Shown here: positions 25,858 through 35,583 of the stretch, piece after piece
Numbering within the stretch: position 1 is the first letter of the stretch
Layout: every line of letters begins with the position of its first letter
Source: Chryseobacterium camelliae
GTDB taxonomy: Bacteria > Bacteroidota > Bacteroidia > Flavobacteriales > Weeksellaceae
Direction: 5' to 3'
Length of the DNA: 64,000 bases
Assembly (NCBI RefSeq): GCF_030818575.1
Contig: NZ_JAUTAL010000001.1
Coordinates: 2,542,001 to 2,606,000 of the forward strand
Program-made: the position numbers and the translations under genes
The notes under the pieces: model-generated
The model's input: only the letters and a program-made list of their open reading frames with translations
What the model was told of the DNA's origin: nothing
Databases searched by the model: none

Positions 25858-27531
25858 CTATTTAGGAAGCGTAAACCAAAAGCGGCTGCCTATTCCCAAA
25901 GTACTTTCAACCCCGATATTGCCTTGGTGCAGTTCAACGATTTCTTTACAGATATACAATCCTATACCAAAGCCTGCGATCTGTTTTGTATCAGCGTTCT
26001 GTACACGGTAAAACCGGTCAAAGATTTTTAACGCATCCTGATCGGCAATTCCGGGCCCCTGATCAATGATCTCAAATTTCACCTCATGATGGTCGGAAGA
26101 AATTCTTACCTGAATTGGAGTGCCGGAAGGAGCGTATTTAATGGCATTCTCCATAAGATTCGTAATAACGAGCTGGATTTTATTCTTATCCGCAGACAAA
26201 ACGGTTTCTGCATCAGTGATCAGTTCAAAGTTATGATTATTCTTATTCAGCGTATAGTGATCCGCGATAATTTCCGAGACAAAGTTTTTAAAATCAAATG
26301 GTGCTTTATTCAGCGTAAGGAGGCCATTGTCCAGCTTTGAAAAATTTAAAAAGCCGTCCACAAGGTTTTCCATTCTTCTTACCTGGCTTTCGCTTCTGCG
26401 GATGAGATGGCTGATATTACTGTCTTCACAATCTTTAAGTTTCCTCTGAAGGAGCTGGGTAAATGCTTTGATGGAAGTGAGAGGAGATTTTAGCTCATGG
26501 CTGGCCAGGTTGATAAAATCGCCTTTTTTACGTTCGATTTTTTTCCATTCTGTAATATCGGATACGGTACCACAAAACGTGTTTCCTTTCGCGGTTTCTT
26601 TATGGAAAACTTTTCCGGCTACCTTAATCCAGCGAATTTTATGATCTGCCCTGTTGACAATGCGGAACTCTTCATCAAAAATGCGCCCTGAAGAAATAGA
26701 CTCTGTTAATGCTTTCTGAATTCGTCCCCGGTCTTCTTCGAGCATATCCAATAATTGAGTGATGGTAATGCATACATTTTCACCCAGTCCGAAAATATCG
26801 TTGCAGTAAGCACTCGTTTCAAGATGGCCGGTATTGATATTAAGCATAAAGGTTCCAAGATTAGCCGCCTCTACGGCAAGGCGAAGGTGCTGCTCATTCT
26901 GGATGATCAGCGCATTAGCATCATTCATCTGCTCAATGGCCCTTTGCGTAAGCCGGCTTTGATTAAAAGCAGTGTAGGTATGTTGAGAATAGACTGGATT
27001 AGATTTCCTGGTTTCCTTTTCCTCAGACATTGTGGCCAGTTGCCTGCGGAGCTCTAGTTTTTCTATCACGGTTTTGGAAAGTATTTTCAGGCTTTTGATC
27101 TGGCTTTCGTTAAGTTGCCTTTGCTGATGATCAATCACGCATAAAGTACCCAATGCATTTCCCTGGCTGTCTATGAGGGGCATTCCCGCATAAAATACAA
27201 TATTGGTTTTCCCGGTAACAAGCACATTATCTTTAAAACGTTGGTCTGTACGGGCATCCTCAACTACCATAATATTTTCCGGTTGAAGGATAGCATGAGC
27301 ACAAAAAGAATATGCCCGGTCTGTTTCCCTGACTTCCAATCCTTTGTTTGACTTAAACCATTGGCGTTTTTCATCTACGAGGCTGATCAATGCCACCGGT
27401 GTCTGACAAATAACAGATGCCAGTTCAGTGAGATCATCAAAATCGTTTTCATAAGGTGTATCTAAAATACCATAGGAATGAAGAGCCTGAATACGTTGCA
27501 ACTCATCAGGTGCCATTAGGTTTCTGTCCAT
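25858..27531 (-). CDS. GAF-PAS sensor histidine kinase
   Basis: This 557-residue soluble kinase has no transmembrane segment. Residues about 20-165 form a GAF domain (ICQTPVALISLVDEKRQWFK), and about 205-330 a PAS domain. The dimerisation/phosphoacceptor helix has the phosphorylated histidine in LASHELKSPLTS (about residue 343). The ATP domain shows the N box (LMENAIKYAP), the G1 box (DQGPGIADQ) and the G2 box (GFGIGLYICKE). Such kinases answer a cytoplasmic signal, possibly redox or a small ligand. No response regulator gene is next to it, so the partner is elsewhere. Confidence 0.9.
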   Translation of the reverse strand: MDRNLMAPDELQRIQALHSYGILDTPYENDFDDLTELASVICQTPVALISLVDEKRQWFKSNKGLEVRETDRAYSFCAHAILQPENIMVVEDARTDQRFKDNVLVTGKTNIVFYAGMPLIDSQGNALGTLCVIDHQQRQLNESQIKSLKILSKTVIEKLELRRQLATMSEEKETRKSNPVYSQHTYTAFNQSRLTQRAIEQMNDANALIIQNEQHLRLAVEAANLGTFMLNINTGHLETSAYCNDIFGLGENVCITITQLLDMLEEDRGRIQKALTESISSGRIFDEEFRIVNRADHKIRWIKVAGKVFHKETAKGNTFCGTVSDITEWKKIERKKGDFINLASHELKSPLTSIKAFTQLLQRKLKDCEDSNISHLIRRSESQVRRMENLVDGFLNFSKLDNGLLTLNKAPFDFKNFVSEIIADHYTLNKNNHNFELITDAETVLSADKNKIQLVITNLMENAIKYAPSGTPIQVRISSDHHEVKFEIIDQGPGIADQDALKIFDRFYRVQNADTKQIAGFGIGLYICKEIVELHQGNIGVESTLGIGSRFWFTLPK

Positions 27532-27888
27532 TTCGTGTTTTTGTATTTATTAAGCTAACCTCCCTAGTACAATAACCATGCTACATATGTCATGCCGAGA
27601 AGCAACAGGAACCTGGTAAGGAAGAAACTCTTTGAAACAGCAAAGCCTAGATTCAAAATCAATTTAACACAAAATCACAAAAAAAAGATTTATTTTTAAC
27701 ATACTAAAAATTAAATAATACTAAATACTATAAAACAGTATACTTATTGTAAAAAATTTAATTGTATTTAGCATAATACATGATGATTATATCCATCAAA
27801 TAATAAATGATAAAATTTAAACGATTTGCTGATTTCCCGTGAATCAATAATATATTACACAGTATCGTCTCAGTTAAACACTAATTTC
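27532..27888. other. AT-rich spacer, no gene found
   Basis: This 357-base stretch between two divergent genes is very AT-rich, with long A runs near 27680. I see no ORF with a plausible fold, no TAnnTTTG match and no hairpin. Confidence 0.5.
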
Positions 27889-28395
27889 ATGAAAAATTTT
27901 AAAATAATATTGTTCACATTCCTATTTGGATCATCCGGCATGGGTGTACAGGAAAAAGAGAGTTGCCGTTACATCAAAACACCAACAGGATATCTGATGG
28001 TATTAAGGCAGAATGATGATGTCATTGGCCAAATTGAGCATCTTGCCAGAACTGAGCATATTCCTTCAGCAAGTTTTAGCGGAATCGGTTTTGCCAGAGA
28101 AGTAGAATTCGGATTCTATGATTTCAAAGCTAAAAAATTCAATCCTAAGACCTTCAGAAAAGTGGAAATGGGAAGTCTTACCGGTTCCATTGCATGGAAT
28201 GATAAAGGCCCGTCTATTCATATTCATGGGGTAGCTACCGACGACCGGTTCAATGCATATGGCGGACATATATTGTCTCTTCACGTTGGGACAGGGTCTA
28301 TGGAAATTTATGTCCATGTCAACGATCAGAAGCTGGAGCGGAAAATTGAGCAACCTCTGAATGCCAATGTTCTGCAATTGAACTGTAATCTGTAA
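27889..28395 (+). CDS. Exported PPC (DUF296) domain protein
   Basis: I choose the ATG at 27889 because MKNFKIILFTFLFGSSGMG is a signal peptide; the upstream ATG at 27826 would bury it. The mature part is a PPC/DUF296 domain: RTEHIPSASFSGIGFAREVE, the metal-site histidines in IHIHGV and YGGHILSLHV, and a C-terminal strand. PPC proteins are usually cytoplasmic trimers, so a signal peptide is unusual. The function of bacterial PPC proteins is poorly known. A convergent terminator follows. Confidence 0.75.
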   Translation: MKNFKIILFTFLFGSSGMGVQEKESCRYIKTPTGYLMVLRQNDDVIGQIEHLARTEHIPSASFSGIGFAREVEFGFYDFKAKKFNPKTFRKVEMGSLTGSIAWNDKGPSIHIHGVATDDRFNAYGGHILSLHVGTGSMEIYVHVNDQKLERKIEQPLNANVLQLNCNL

Positions 28396-28412
28396 ACGGA
28401 TAATTCTAAGAA

Positions 28413-28438
28413 AAAAGAGCTTCAAAGGAAGCTCTTTT
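28413..28438. terminator. Convergent terminator
   Basis: AAAAGAGCTTC/GAAGCTCTTTT with a 4-base loop separates the PPC gene from the AhpD-like gene and works in both directions. Confidence 0.85.
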
Positions 28439-28447
28439 CAATCTATA

Positions 28448-28894
28448 CTAATCTTTAGGCACCCGAAGATGCGTGCTTATCGCAATCCTGTTCCAGGCAT
28501 TGATGGTAATCACGGCCATGATGATTTCTGCAATCTGTTTTCCACTGAAGATTTCCTCAGCTTTAGCATAAGTATCTTCTGTTAATCCCTGCTTACTGAT
28601 CAGAGTAATTTCTTCGGTCATGGCCAGAAGCACCTGCTCTTCGGCAGTATAAAATTCAGCAGCTTCCCTCCAGGCGTTCAGCAGGTAAATCCGTTGCGGT
28701 GTTTCGCCATACTGTACTGCATCCCTGGTATGCATGTCCAGGCAGAAAGCACATCCGTTGATCTGGGATGCCCTTATTTTAATCAGTTCTTTCTGAATGT
28801 TGTTCAGCGATGTGGTCTGCAGGTATTCCTCCAGGCCTCTCATGGCTTTGTAGGCCTCGGCGTCTGTAGCAATCATATTGATTCTTGTACTCAT
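28448..28894 (-). CDS. Carboxymuconolactone decarboxylase/AhpD-like protein
   Basis: This 148-residue protein has the redox CxxC and His of AhpD-type enzymes in NGCAFCLDMHTRDA (about 51-64) and the helical CMD fold. Such proteins act in peroxide or disulfide reduction in the cytoplasm. The redox-active cysteines favour AhpD over decarboxylase function. The gene is next to a Crp-type regulator on the same strand, 68 bases away, which may regulate it. Confidence 0.85.
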   Translation of the reverse strand: MSTRINMIATDAEAYKAMRGLEEYLQTTSLNNIQKELIKIRASQINGCAFCLDMHTRDAVQYGETPQRIYLLNAWREAAEFYTAEEQVLLAMTEEITLISKQGLTEDTYAKAEEIFSGKQIAEIIMAVITINAWNRIAISTHLRVPKD

Positions 28895-28962
28895 TATTAT
28901 AATTTTAGGTTAAACATGATGGCAAAGTTCAGGCTTAACAGATGAAAAATACTTAAACTGGT

Positions 28963-29535
28963 TTAAGAACGTAATTTTGCCCTGATCTCACTGAGATATT
29001 CCGGGGTAAAGCCTAAAAAAGAAGCAATGAGGTATTGCGGAACCCGCTGGACGAACCCGGGATATTGAGTACTGAAATGGATGTACATTTCCTCCCTTGA
29101 ATATTCGTACAGGTAGCGGATACGGCGTTCTGCAGCCGCGCAAGCCCGCTGGTAAACCATTCTGAAATAATGTTCCATGGCGGGATGCTGGGCAATCAGC
29201 AGCTTCTGCTGCTCATAATCCAGCACCAATATCACAGAAGGCTCTACAGCCTGAATGGTAAAATCTGTTTTCTGCTGCCGCTCATATGCAAAGGTATCGC
29301 TCATCCACCAATGCTCTAATGCGAATTCCGTAGTCTGCTCCACACCTTTATCATTGACAAAAAACTTCCTGATGCAGCCTTTTTCCACAAAATACAGGGA
29401 TTTGCACAACTCACCCTGTTTCATAATGTCCCGCTTCTTCCCTACTTCCATAACCCTGAAAAAAGAAAATACAGACGTATAATCTTCTTCGCTTAGGCTG
29501 ATAAAATGCTTCAGATGTTGCTTTAAAGTTTCCAT
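28963..29535 (-). CDS. Crp/Fnr-type cyclic nucleotide-binding domain protein
   Basis: This 190-residue protein has a cNMP-binding beta-barrel (about 15-120) and a C-terminal helix-turn-helix (about 150-185, YLIASFLGFTPEYLSEIRAKL). In this group the ligand pocket is often degenerate. It is divergent from the DUF1304 gene, with a palindrome AAACTTAAGTTT (29550-29561) in the spacer, which could be its operator. It may also control the AhpD-like gene downstream. Confidence 0.85.
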   Translation of the reverse strand: METLKQHLKHFISLSEEDYTSVFSFFRVMEVGKKRDIMKQGELCKSLYFVEKGCIRKFFVNDKGVEQTTEFALEHWWMSDTFAYERQQKTDFTIQAVEPSVILVLDYEQQKLLIAQHPAMEHYFRMVYQRACAAAERRIRYLYEYSREEMYIHFSTQYPGFVQRVPQYLIASFLGFTPEYLSEIRAKLRS

Positions 29536-29594
29536 TACAAATAATACCCAAACTTAAGTTTATTTTTTTAGCTTTACAATTCAAACTTAGCATC

Positions 29595-29960
29595 ATGGAA
29601 ATTGTCACCAAAATACTTACCGCCCTGGTTGCCATTGAACACCTATACATTCTGTGGATGGAAATGTTTGCGTGGGAAACCAAAGGAAAGCAAGTTTTTA
29701 AATCTGCTTTACCACCTGAACTGTTTAAGCCCACAAAAGGATTGGCCGCCAACCAGGGATTATACAACGGGTTCCTGGCAGCCGGGCTGATCTGGTCTTT
29801 CCTGATCAAAGATCCCGAATGGCAGACCAATGTCGCTTTGTTTTTCTTAGGATGTGTTGCTGTAGCAGGAATTTATGGGGCTATATCTTCAACGAAAAAG
29901 ATCTTTTTTGTTCAGGCACTTCCCGCAATCCTCGCCATTATAGCTGTGCTGCTGAAATGA
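29595..29960 (+). CDS. DUF1304 membrane protein
   Basis: This 121-residue protein has four hydrophobic helices and the DUF1304 start with IEHLYILWMEMFAWETKG. The family is of unknown function; linkage to Crp/Fnr-type regulators is seen here. The start fits the divergent promoter region. A convergent secreted thioredoxin-like gene follows 12 bases after its stop. Confidence 0.85.
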   Translation: MEIVTKILTALVAIEHLYILWMEMFAWETKGKQVFKSALPPELFKPTKGLAANQGLYNGFLAAGLIWSFLIKDPEWQTNVALFFLGCVAVAGIYGAISSTKKIFFVQALPAILAIIAVLLK

Positions 29961-29972
29961 CGGAACCCTTCA

Positions 29973-30458
29973 TCAGGGCTTTGCCTCTGAACCTGAATAA
30001 GCTTCAGGAATTTCCTTTAACTTATTCCTGAGCCCGGAAGGACTTAAAAACCCTTCATGATAGTCCAGCAGATTGAAATCCTGATCCAGAAATACCCATA
30101 ACGGATAAACCGGCTGACTTTTGTTTCTTGACAAAGCCAAAGCAAATTCATGAATGCCCGATTTTCCGTTAGCAATATAATGAAAGTCTTTTCCCTGGAA
30201 ACGGATTGTTTCTTTTGTTTTTTCCGCTTCAAAGCTCATGAAATAAAAGCCTTCGTTAAGTGCTTTTACCAGCTTTTCATCCTTAGTCAACTCAAAGCAT
30301 TCCATTGTACAGACAGTACACCAGTCGGTATACAGATGGATAATGACCGGCTTTGGGTGTTCCTTCCGCAACCTTTCCAGGTCTGAAAAAGAAATCGTCC
30401 GGATCTGCGAAAAAACCCAACACGGAATTATGAGTAAAACGATCAGGACAGTTTTCAT
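29973..30458 (-). CDS. Secreted thioredoxin-fold protein coupled to a TonB receptor
   Basis: This 161-residue protein has a signal peptide (MKTVLIVLLIIPCWVFSQI) and a thioredoxin-like active site WCTVC (about residues 46-50) in HLYTDWCTVCTMECF. Its ATG overlaps the stop of the upstream TonB receptor as ATGA (30455-30458), so the two are translationally coupled. It would act in the periplasm, reducing or forming disulfides, possibly in the receptor plug, which has its own CSVC motif. Confidence 0.85.
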   Translation of the reverse strand: MKTVLIVLLIIPCWVFSQIRTISFSDLERLRKEHPKPVIIHLYTDWCTVCTMECFELTKDEKLVKALNEGFYFMSFEAEKTKETIRFQGKDFHYIANGKSGIHEFALALSRNKSQPVYPLWVFLDQDFNLLDYHEGFLSPSGLRNKLKEIPEAYSGSEAKP

Positions 30459-32524
30459 TTCAAGGTATATTTAATTCCCAGAAATCCCCGGATCCCCTGC
30501 ATCGGAGCATACCCATAAGCTGTATCGAAAGTATACCCTTTAGGATTGTTTACCGGGTCATTCACGTACCGGTCAAACGGGTCGAACGGCCTCATCAGCG
30601 GATCTTTGGGAGTAAAATTCAGCAGGTTCTTGATTCCGCAATAGACTTCGAATCCTGAGCCAAAACTTTTGGACACCTGGATATTGGCCAATGTATACCA
30701 GGGTGAATATTCGGGACGGTAGTCATCAGGCAGCACCGGAAGACGCATGGGTCCGTATACCTGCCCTGTAAAATCTAAGGTTAAAGCATTGGGAAACTTA
30801 TATGTGAATGCATAGGTTCCACTCCAGTTCGGAGCATGCAACTGCTGTACTTTATTGCGTTCGTTGTCAAATTTCTGGTATACATCCAGATATGTAATGC
30901 CTATATTGAAACTCAAGGGGATACTGAAGCTGTATTCTGCATTTACCGAAGCTCCACGGGAAATTCCATATCCATGCAGGTTATCATAAAATAATTTTAT
31001 CCGGCTCCGAATCGAAATCCCCTACAATCTTATTGCTGAAATACGTATAGAAAACCGAGGCATCCAGGTTCAGCATACGATTTCCGGCAGGTATTTTCCA
31101 GATATAATTGATATTTCCATTTACAGAGCGCTCCGGCTTAAGGTCCGAACGTATTACCACTTCCCTGGAACCTGTAAGTGCGGCATGGTCTTCCGTAAAC
31201 AGGTTGACAACTCTGAAACCTGTACCGAAGTTGAACCTCAGCGCATGATAAGGATTCGGAGAAAACTTCCAGGCCAGCCGCGGAGAATGTACGGAATGAT
31301 GGATCCGGTCGTAATCGTACCGGTAGCCTAGCAGCAAAGTGTGTTTCCCTGTTATTTCCCACTGGTCCTGCACAAAAGCTCCAAGTATTGGCGAATTCAT
31401 CGGCTGATTGGTTAGTCCGTCCGCTGAAAGTGTCCCCGGTGTGTTATCATCGTAAAAAGTCTTTTTGAAAGTCAGTCCTGCCATGAGATCATGCTTTCTG
31501 AAAGATTTGTTCCAGTAAGTCTGGATGAAAGCCACCTTCTGGATTGCTTCGTAAGGGTTGGCCCCGTAAAATGAATTCTGGGTATGGTAGTTATAGGAAA
31601 ACTGGGTAATCACCTGTTCCCTTACCGGCCATTGATAAAGCCCGAATGCTTCCACCCTGTTGGTGTAGATACTTTCCCCGTATACCTCACTGCTGCCACG
31701 ATATTGCCTGTTCCATTGCATCTCACCTCCGTAGCGGTCCTCATACAGGTAGCGAAGTGCAAAGCTGGCCATCCGGTTTTCCTGCCTCCTGAAATTCCAT
31801 TTATTGAATACGGAAATCCTGTTTTGCAATGCAGCGTCGGTAAAATTGTCTTTGTTGTCATCGATCTTCCGGCTGAAATTAAAATAATTCAGGCTTAGTA
31901 AAGAAGCGGCATTTTTTCCCAGTCTGAATTTTGTGGAAACATCAATATTGTTTTCACTCCACGTGCTGGTCATGATATCTGTGCTGAATTTGGGTGCCGT
32001 CAGGGCATTTTTGGTAATGATATTGATGACTCCGCCCATAGCCTCGGAACCATACAGGGAAGAAGCAGGGCCTTTCACAACCTCAATCCGGTCTACCAGG
32101 CTGTTCGGAATTCCGCTAAGACCATACACCGTAGACAGTGAACTTACAATGGGCATGCCGTCGATCAGGATCATGGTATACGGACCTTCGAGCCCGTTGA
32201 TGTGGATATCGCCGGTATTACAGACCGAACAGTTCAGCTGTGGCTTGATCCCGTTTACCATGGATATCGCCTCAAAAATATTGGGGGTTGGGTTTTTCTG
32301 AAAAAATTTCTGGCTGTATATTTCTACCGGAACCGGGCTTTTGGACCTGCTTACCGCCTTTATGGTACCGGTCATCACAACATCATCTATCTGCCCGGTC
32401 TTTATTTTTTTTCCGGAACTCACAGAGTCCTTCTTTTGGGAATACATTGAAGTAATACTGTCATTGTTCTGAGAAAAGGAATATGATGAAAAATCAACAA
32501 CATCAAAAATAATATTCTAACCAT
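30455..32524 (-). pseudogene. TonB-dependent receptor broken by two homopolymer indels
   Basis: The receptor starts at the ATG at 32524 (MVRILFLMLLIF, a signal peptide), and reads out of frame within a run of five T on the minus strand (forward A run 32489-32493). One added base joins the signal peptide to SSYSFSQNNDSITSMYSQ and the plug. The plug has a CSVC motif followed by GDIHINGLEGPYTMILIDG and the TonB-box region KIKTGQIDDVV. The barrel is cut again near 30988-30991; removing one base restores DKIIYDNLHGYGISRG and the last 150 residues. Both breaks lie in homopolymers, so sequencing error is as likely as a true pseudogene. The receptor would import an unknown substrate across the outer membrane. 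Confidence 0.75.
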
Positions 32525-32542
32525 AAAATATAATTTGTTAGA

Positions 32543-32573
32543 CAAAACTAACAAATATTTTCATATATACAAA
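32543..32573 (-). promoter_or_regulatory. Promoter of the TonB receptor
   Basis: On the minus strand TTTG (32573-32570) and TAGTTTTG (32550-32543) are separated by 19 bp, 18 bases before the receptor start. The region is shared with the divergent hmgA gene. Confidence 0.6.
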
Positions 32574-32615
32574 CTTTATATCGGATGCGGCTTATCCCAA
32601 TTCATAAAAAATGAT

Positions 32616-32623
32616 TACTTTTG
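32616..32623 (+). promoter_or_regulatory. -7 element of hmgA
   Basis: TACTTTTG matches TAnnTTTG 22 bases before the ATG at 32646. It rules out upstream start codons. Confidence 0.55.
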
Positions 32624-32645
32624 GTACATTCCATATACAAATACA

Positions 32646-33833
32646 ATGAGATATCATCAGTCGGGAAATATCCCTCAGAAAAGGCATACCATTTTCAAAT
32701 CTCCTGAAGACAAATTCTATTATGAACAGCTTTTCGGAACTGAGGGCTTCCATGGAATTTCTTCTTTGCTGTACCACATCCACCGCCCCACCCAGATCAA
32801 ATCGATCAGTGAACCCAGAGACGTAGCACCGAAAATTGCCATTGACAAGAATGTAACTCCCAGAATGTTTAAAGGGATGAATGTAACTCCCGAAGATGAT
32901 GTTCTGGACAGCCGTAAGTTTCTGATGGTGAATAATGACCTGAAAATGGGATTGTCCAAACCGAGGAAATCCATGGAATATTTTTATAAAAATGCAGAAT
33001 GCGATGAACTCCTGTTTGTACATAACGGAAAGGGGATCCTCAAAACATTTGTCGGCCACCTTGAATTTTCTACAGGCGATTACCTGATCATTCCAAGAGG
33101 TACCATTTACCAGATTGAACTGCATTCTGATGATACCGTATTTTTTATCCTGGAAAGCCATTCACCGATCTACACACCCAAAAGGTACCGGAATGAATTC
33201 GGCCAGCTCCTTGAACATTCCCCGTTTTGCGAAAGGGATATCATTGCCCCTGTTTTCGTGGAACCTAAAGATGAAAAAGGAGAATTCCTGATCAAAGTAA
33301 AAAAAGAAAACCAGATTACAGATTTTATCTACGCTACCCATCCTTTTGATGTCGTAGGCTGGGACGGCTATTTCTATCCTTACAAGTTTAATATCAAAAA
33401 TTTTGAGCCTATTACCGGAAGAATCCATCAGCCGCCTCCGGTACACCAGAATTTTGAAGGCCATAATTTTGTGGTATGTTCATTCTGTGCCCGGATGTAC
33501 GATTATCATCCGCAGTCAATCCCGGCTCCTTACAACCATTCCAATATTGATTCCGATGAAGTCCTGTTTTATACCGAAGGCGACTTTATGAGCCGCAACC
33601 ACATCGACCTGATGGACTTTACGCTTCACCCGGGCGGAATTGTGCACGGCCCGCATCCTGGAGCCATGGAACGCAGCATCGGGAAAAAATTCACGGAGGA
33701 ATATGCCGTTATGGTAGATCCGTTCCGTCCACTTAAAATTACAGAAGAAGCTTTGAAAGTAGAAGATCCTTCTTATAAAACCTCATGGCTGGACGAGGAA
33801 GACCCTACGCTGAAAGACCGTTTACAGGAATAA
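32646..33833 (+). CDS. hmgA: Homogentisate 1,2-dioxygenase
   Basis: I choose the ATG at 32646 (MRYHQSGNIPQKRH), downstream of the promoter; a TTG at 32535 would add 37 residues with no family similarity. The resulting 395-residue enzyme has the double cupin fold with C-terminal iron ligands in HQNFEGHNF, and the late segment LHPGGIVHGPHPGAME. It opens the ring of homogentisate to maleylacetoacetate with O2 and Fe(II), the central step of tyrosine breakdown. The gene for 4-hydroxyphenylpyruvate dioxygenase follows within 3 kb. A strong terminator follows directly. Confidence 0.9.
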   Translation: MRYHQSGNIPQKRHTIFKSPEDKFYYEQLFGTEGFHGISSLLYHIHRPTQIKSISEPRDVAPKIAIDKNVTPRMFKGMNVTPEDDVLDSRKFLMVNNDLKMGLSKPRKSMEYFYKNAECDELLFVHNGKGILKTFVGHLEFSTGDYLIIPRGTIYQIELHSDDTVFFILESHSPIYTPKRYRNEFGQLLEHSPFCERDIIAPVFVEPKDEKGEFLIKVKKENQITDFIYATHPFDVVGWDGYFYPYKFNIKNFEPITGRIHQPPPVHQNFEGHNFVVCSFCARMYDYHPQSIPAPYNHSNIDSDEVLFYTEGDFMSRNHIDLMDFTLHPGGIVHGPHPGAMERSIGKKFTEEYAVMVDPFRPLKITEEALKVEDPSYKTSWLDEEDPTLKDRLQE

Positions 33834-33882
33834 ATTATCAGGAGCCTATATATTTTAAAGTTTTTAAAAATAGATAAGATTT

Positions 33883-33917
33883 AACGATCAGTTGCCGTAC
33901 AGCTGATCGTTTTTTAT
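33883..33917 (+). terminator. Terminator after hmgA
   Basis: An AACGATCAG/CTGATCGTT hairpin is followed by TTTTT. Confidence 0.85.
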
Positions 33918-34034
33918 TCACTTAAATTTTCTTAAACATGACAAAAATCTCTGCTTATTTATAATGGATACAAATAATATAAGCTATCTTTAAATGAATA
34001 AAAAAACATCTGACATACTTATTAAAGTTTTACT

Positions 34035-35309
34035 ATGGATCAATATATAAGCGCAGAAGAAGCTATTTATACCGTAAAAAGCGGTAACCGTGTATTTTTT
34101 CACGGAAGTGCATGCACACCCAATTATTTAATCGATGAACTCGCCAGGCAGGCCCACCGGCTCGACAATGTGGAAATGGTTTCCATCACCCAGCAGGGGA
34201 ATGTGGAAATTGCCAAACCTGAATATGCCGGGAAATTTTTTGTCAATTCCTTATTCGTTTCTTCTCCGGTAAGGGATGCCGTCAATTCAGACCGGGGAGA
34301 TTTTGTCCCTGTTTTTCTAAGTGAAATCCCAATCTTATTCAGAAAAAATATCCTGCCCCTGGACGTGGCACTCGTTACCGTTTCCCCACCGGACAAACAT
34401 GGGTTCTGCACTCTGGGGACTTCTGTGGATGTGGCAAGGGCTGCTGTAGATACGGCTAAAATTATTGTAGCCATTGTGAACCCTCTGATGCCGAGAACCC
34501 ACGGTGACGGTATGATCCACATCAGCAGGATCAATAAACTGGTATGGCATGAAGAAGAACTTCCTACAGTAGACTACGGATCCAAGGTAGGCCCGGAAGA
34601 GATGGAAGTCGGTAAAAACGTGGCTGAGCTTATAGATGACCGTTCAACCCTTCAGATGGGAATCGGAACTATCCCGGATGCGGTCCTGAAATGCCTGCAC
34701 AACCATAAAGACCTGGGCATCCATACTGAAATGCTGAGCGACGGAGTGATCGACCTGATTCAAAATGACATTATCAACAACAAGTATAAAGGCTATAACG
34801 ACAATAAAACAATTACCAGCTTCTGCTTCGGTACCAGAAGGCTGTACGACTACGTAGATGATAATACCATTTTTGCATTTAAAGATGTAAGTGATGTGAA
34901 CTTCCCCATCAACATCATGAGGAACAAGAAGATGGTGGCCATCAACTCTGCTATTGAAATTGACCTTACCGGACAGGTCTGCGCAGATTCTATCGGGACC
35001 ATGCAGTACAGCGGTATCGGTGGCCAGATGGATTTTATGCGGGGTGCTGCGCTGAGTGAAGACGGGAAGCCGATCATTGCCATTACATCCAGAACCAAAA
35101 AAGGGGTTTCCCGAATTGTCCCGTATTTAAAACCGGGAGCCGGAGTAGTTACCACCAGAGGGCATATTCACTGGGTAGTCACCGAATACGGAACAGCCTA
35201 CCTCTATGGAAAGAACCTGAAGCAGAGAGCGCAGGAGCTGATCAGCATCGCCCATCCGGATGACCGGGAAATGCTGGAGAAAGCAGCCTTTGAAAGATTT
35301 AAGCATTAA
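34035..35309 (+). CDS. Acetyl-CoA hydrolase/transferase family protein
   Basis: This 424-residue protein belongs to the acetyl-CoA hydrolase/4-hydroxybutyrate CoA-transferase family. The conserved CoA-binding and catalytic region is in GIGTIPDAVLKCLHNHKDLG followed by IHTEMLSDG, where the Glu would form the thioester. It also has the C-terminal GGQMDFMRGAALSEDGK region. It moves CoA between carboxylic acids. Between hmgA and the HPPD gene, it may activate acetoacetate or fumarate-derived acids from the homogentisate pathway; that is inference. Confidence 0.8.
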   Translation: MDQYISAEEAIYTVKSGNRVFFHGSACTPNYLIDELARQAHRLDNVEMVSITQQGNVEIAKPEYAGKFFVNSLFVSSPVRDAVNSDRGDFVPVFLSEIPILFRKNILPLDVALVTVSPPDKHGFCTLGTSVDVARAAVDTAKIIVAIVNPLMPRTHGDGMIHISRINKLVWHEEELPTVDYGSKVGPEEMEVGKNVAELIDDRSTLQMGIGTIPDAVLKCLHNHKDLGIHTEMLSDGVIDLIQNDIINNKYKGYNDNKTITSFCFGTRRLYDYVDDNTIFAFKDVSDVNFPINIMRNKKMVAINSAIEIDLTGQVCADSIGTMQYSGIGGQMDFMRGAALSEDGKPIIAITSRTKKGVSRIVPYLKPGAGVVTTRGHIHWVVTEYGTAYLYGKNLKQRAQELISIAHPDDREMLEKAAFERFKH

Positions 35310-35583
35310 ATCTCTTTGTAAGAGGTGATGTTTATAACGCCAAGGCTTACCTGATGCTTTCATATTTATGAGATTCAAAATTTTGGTGAATGCAACATCC
35401 GCAATCTTTTCGGACCGGGAATCATGAAAGAGCTGTGTCAACGATGATTATCGGGATATTTTTTACGCTCCAATCGCTTTATCAAGCCTCCGTTATACTT
35501 ACCTAACGTTTGTTTGTTTATATTTTTCGTATTAGTCAGAAATTCGTAATTTGCATTCCAATAAATAAAAGTAAAATAGAAAT

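Noticed and set aside
25805..26011. Short plus-strand ORF
   Set aside because: It lies mostly over the histidine kinase on the other strand and has no recognisable pattern.
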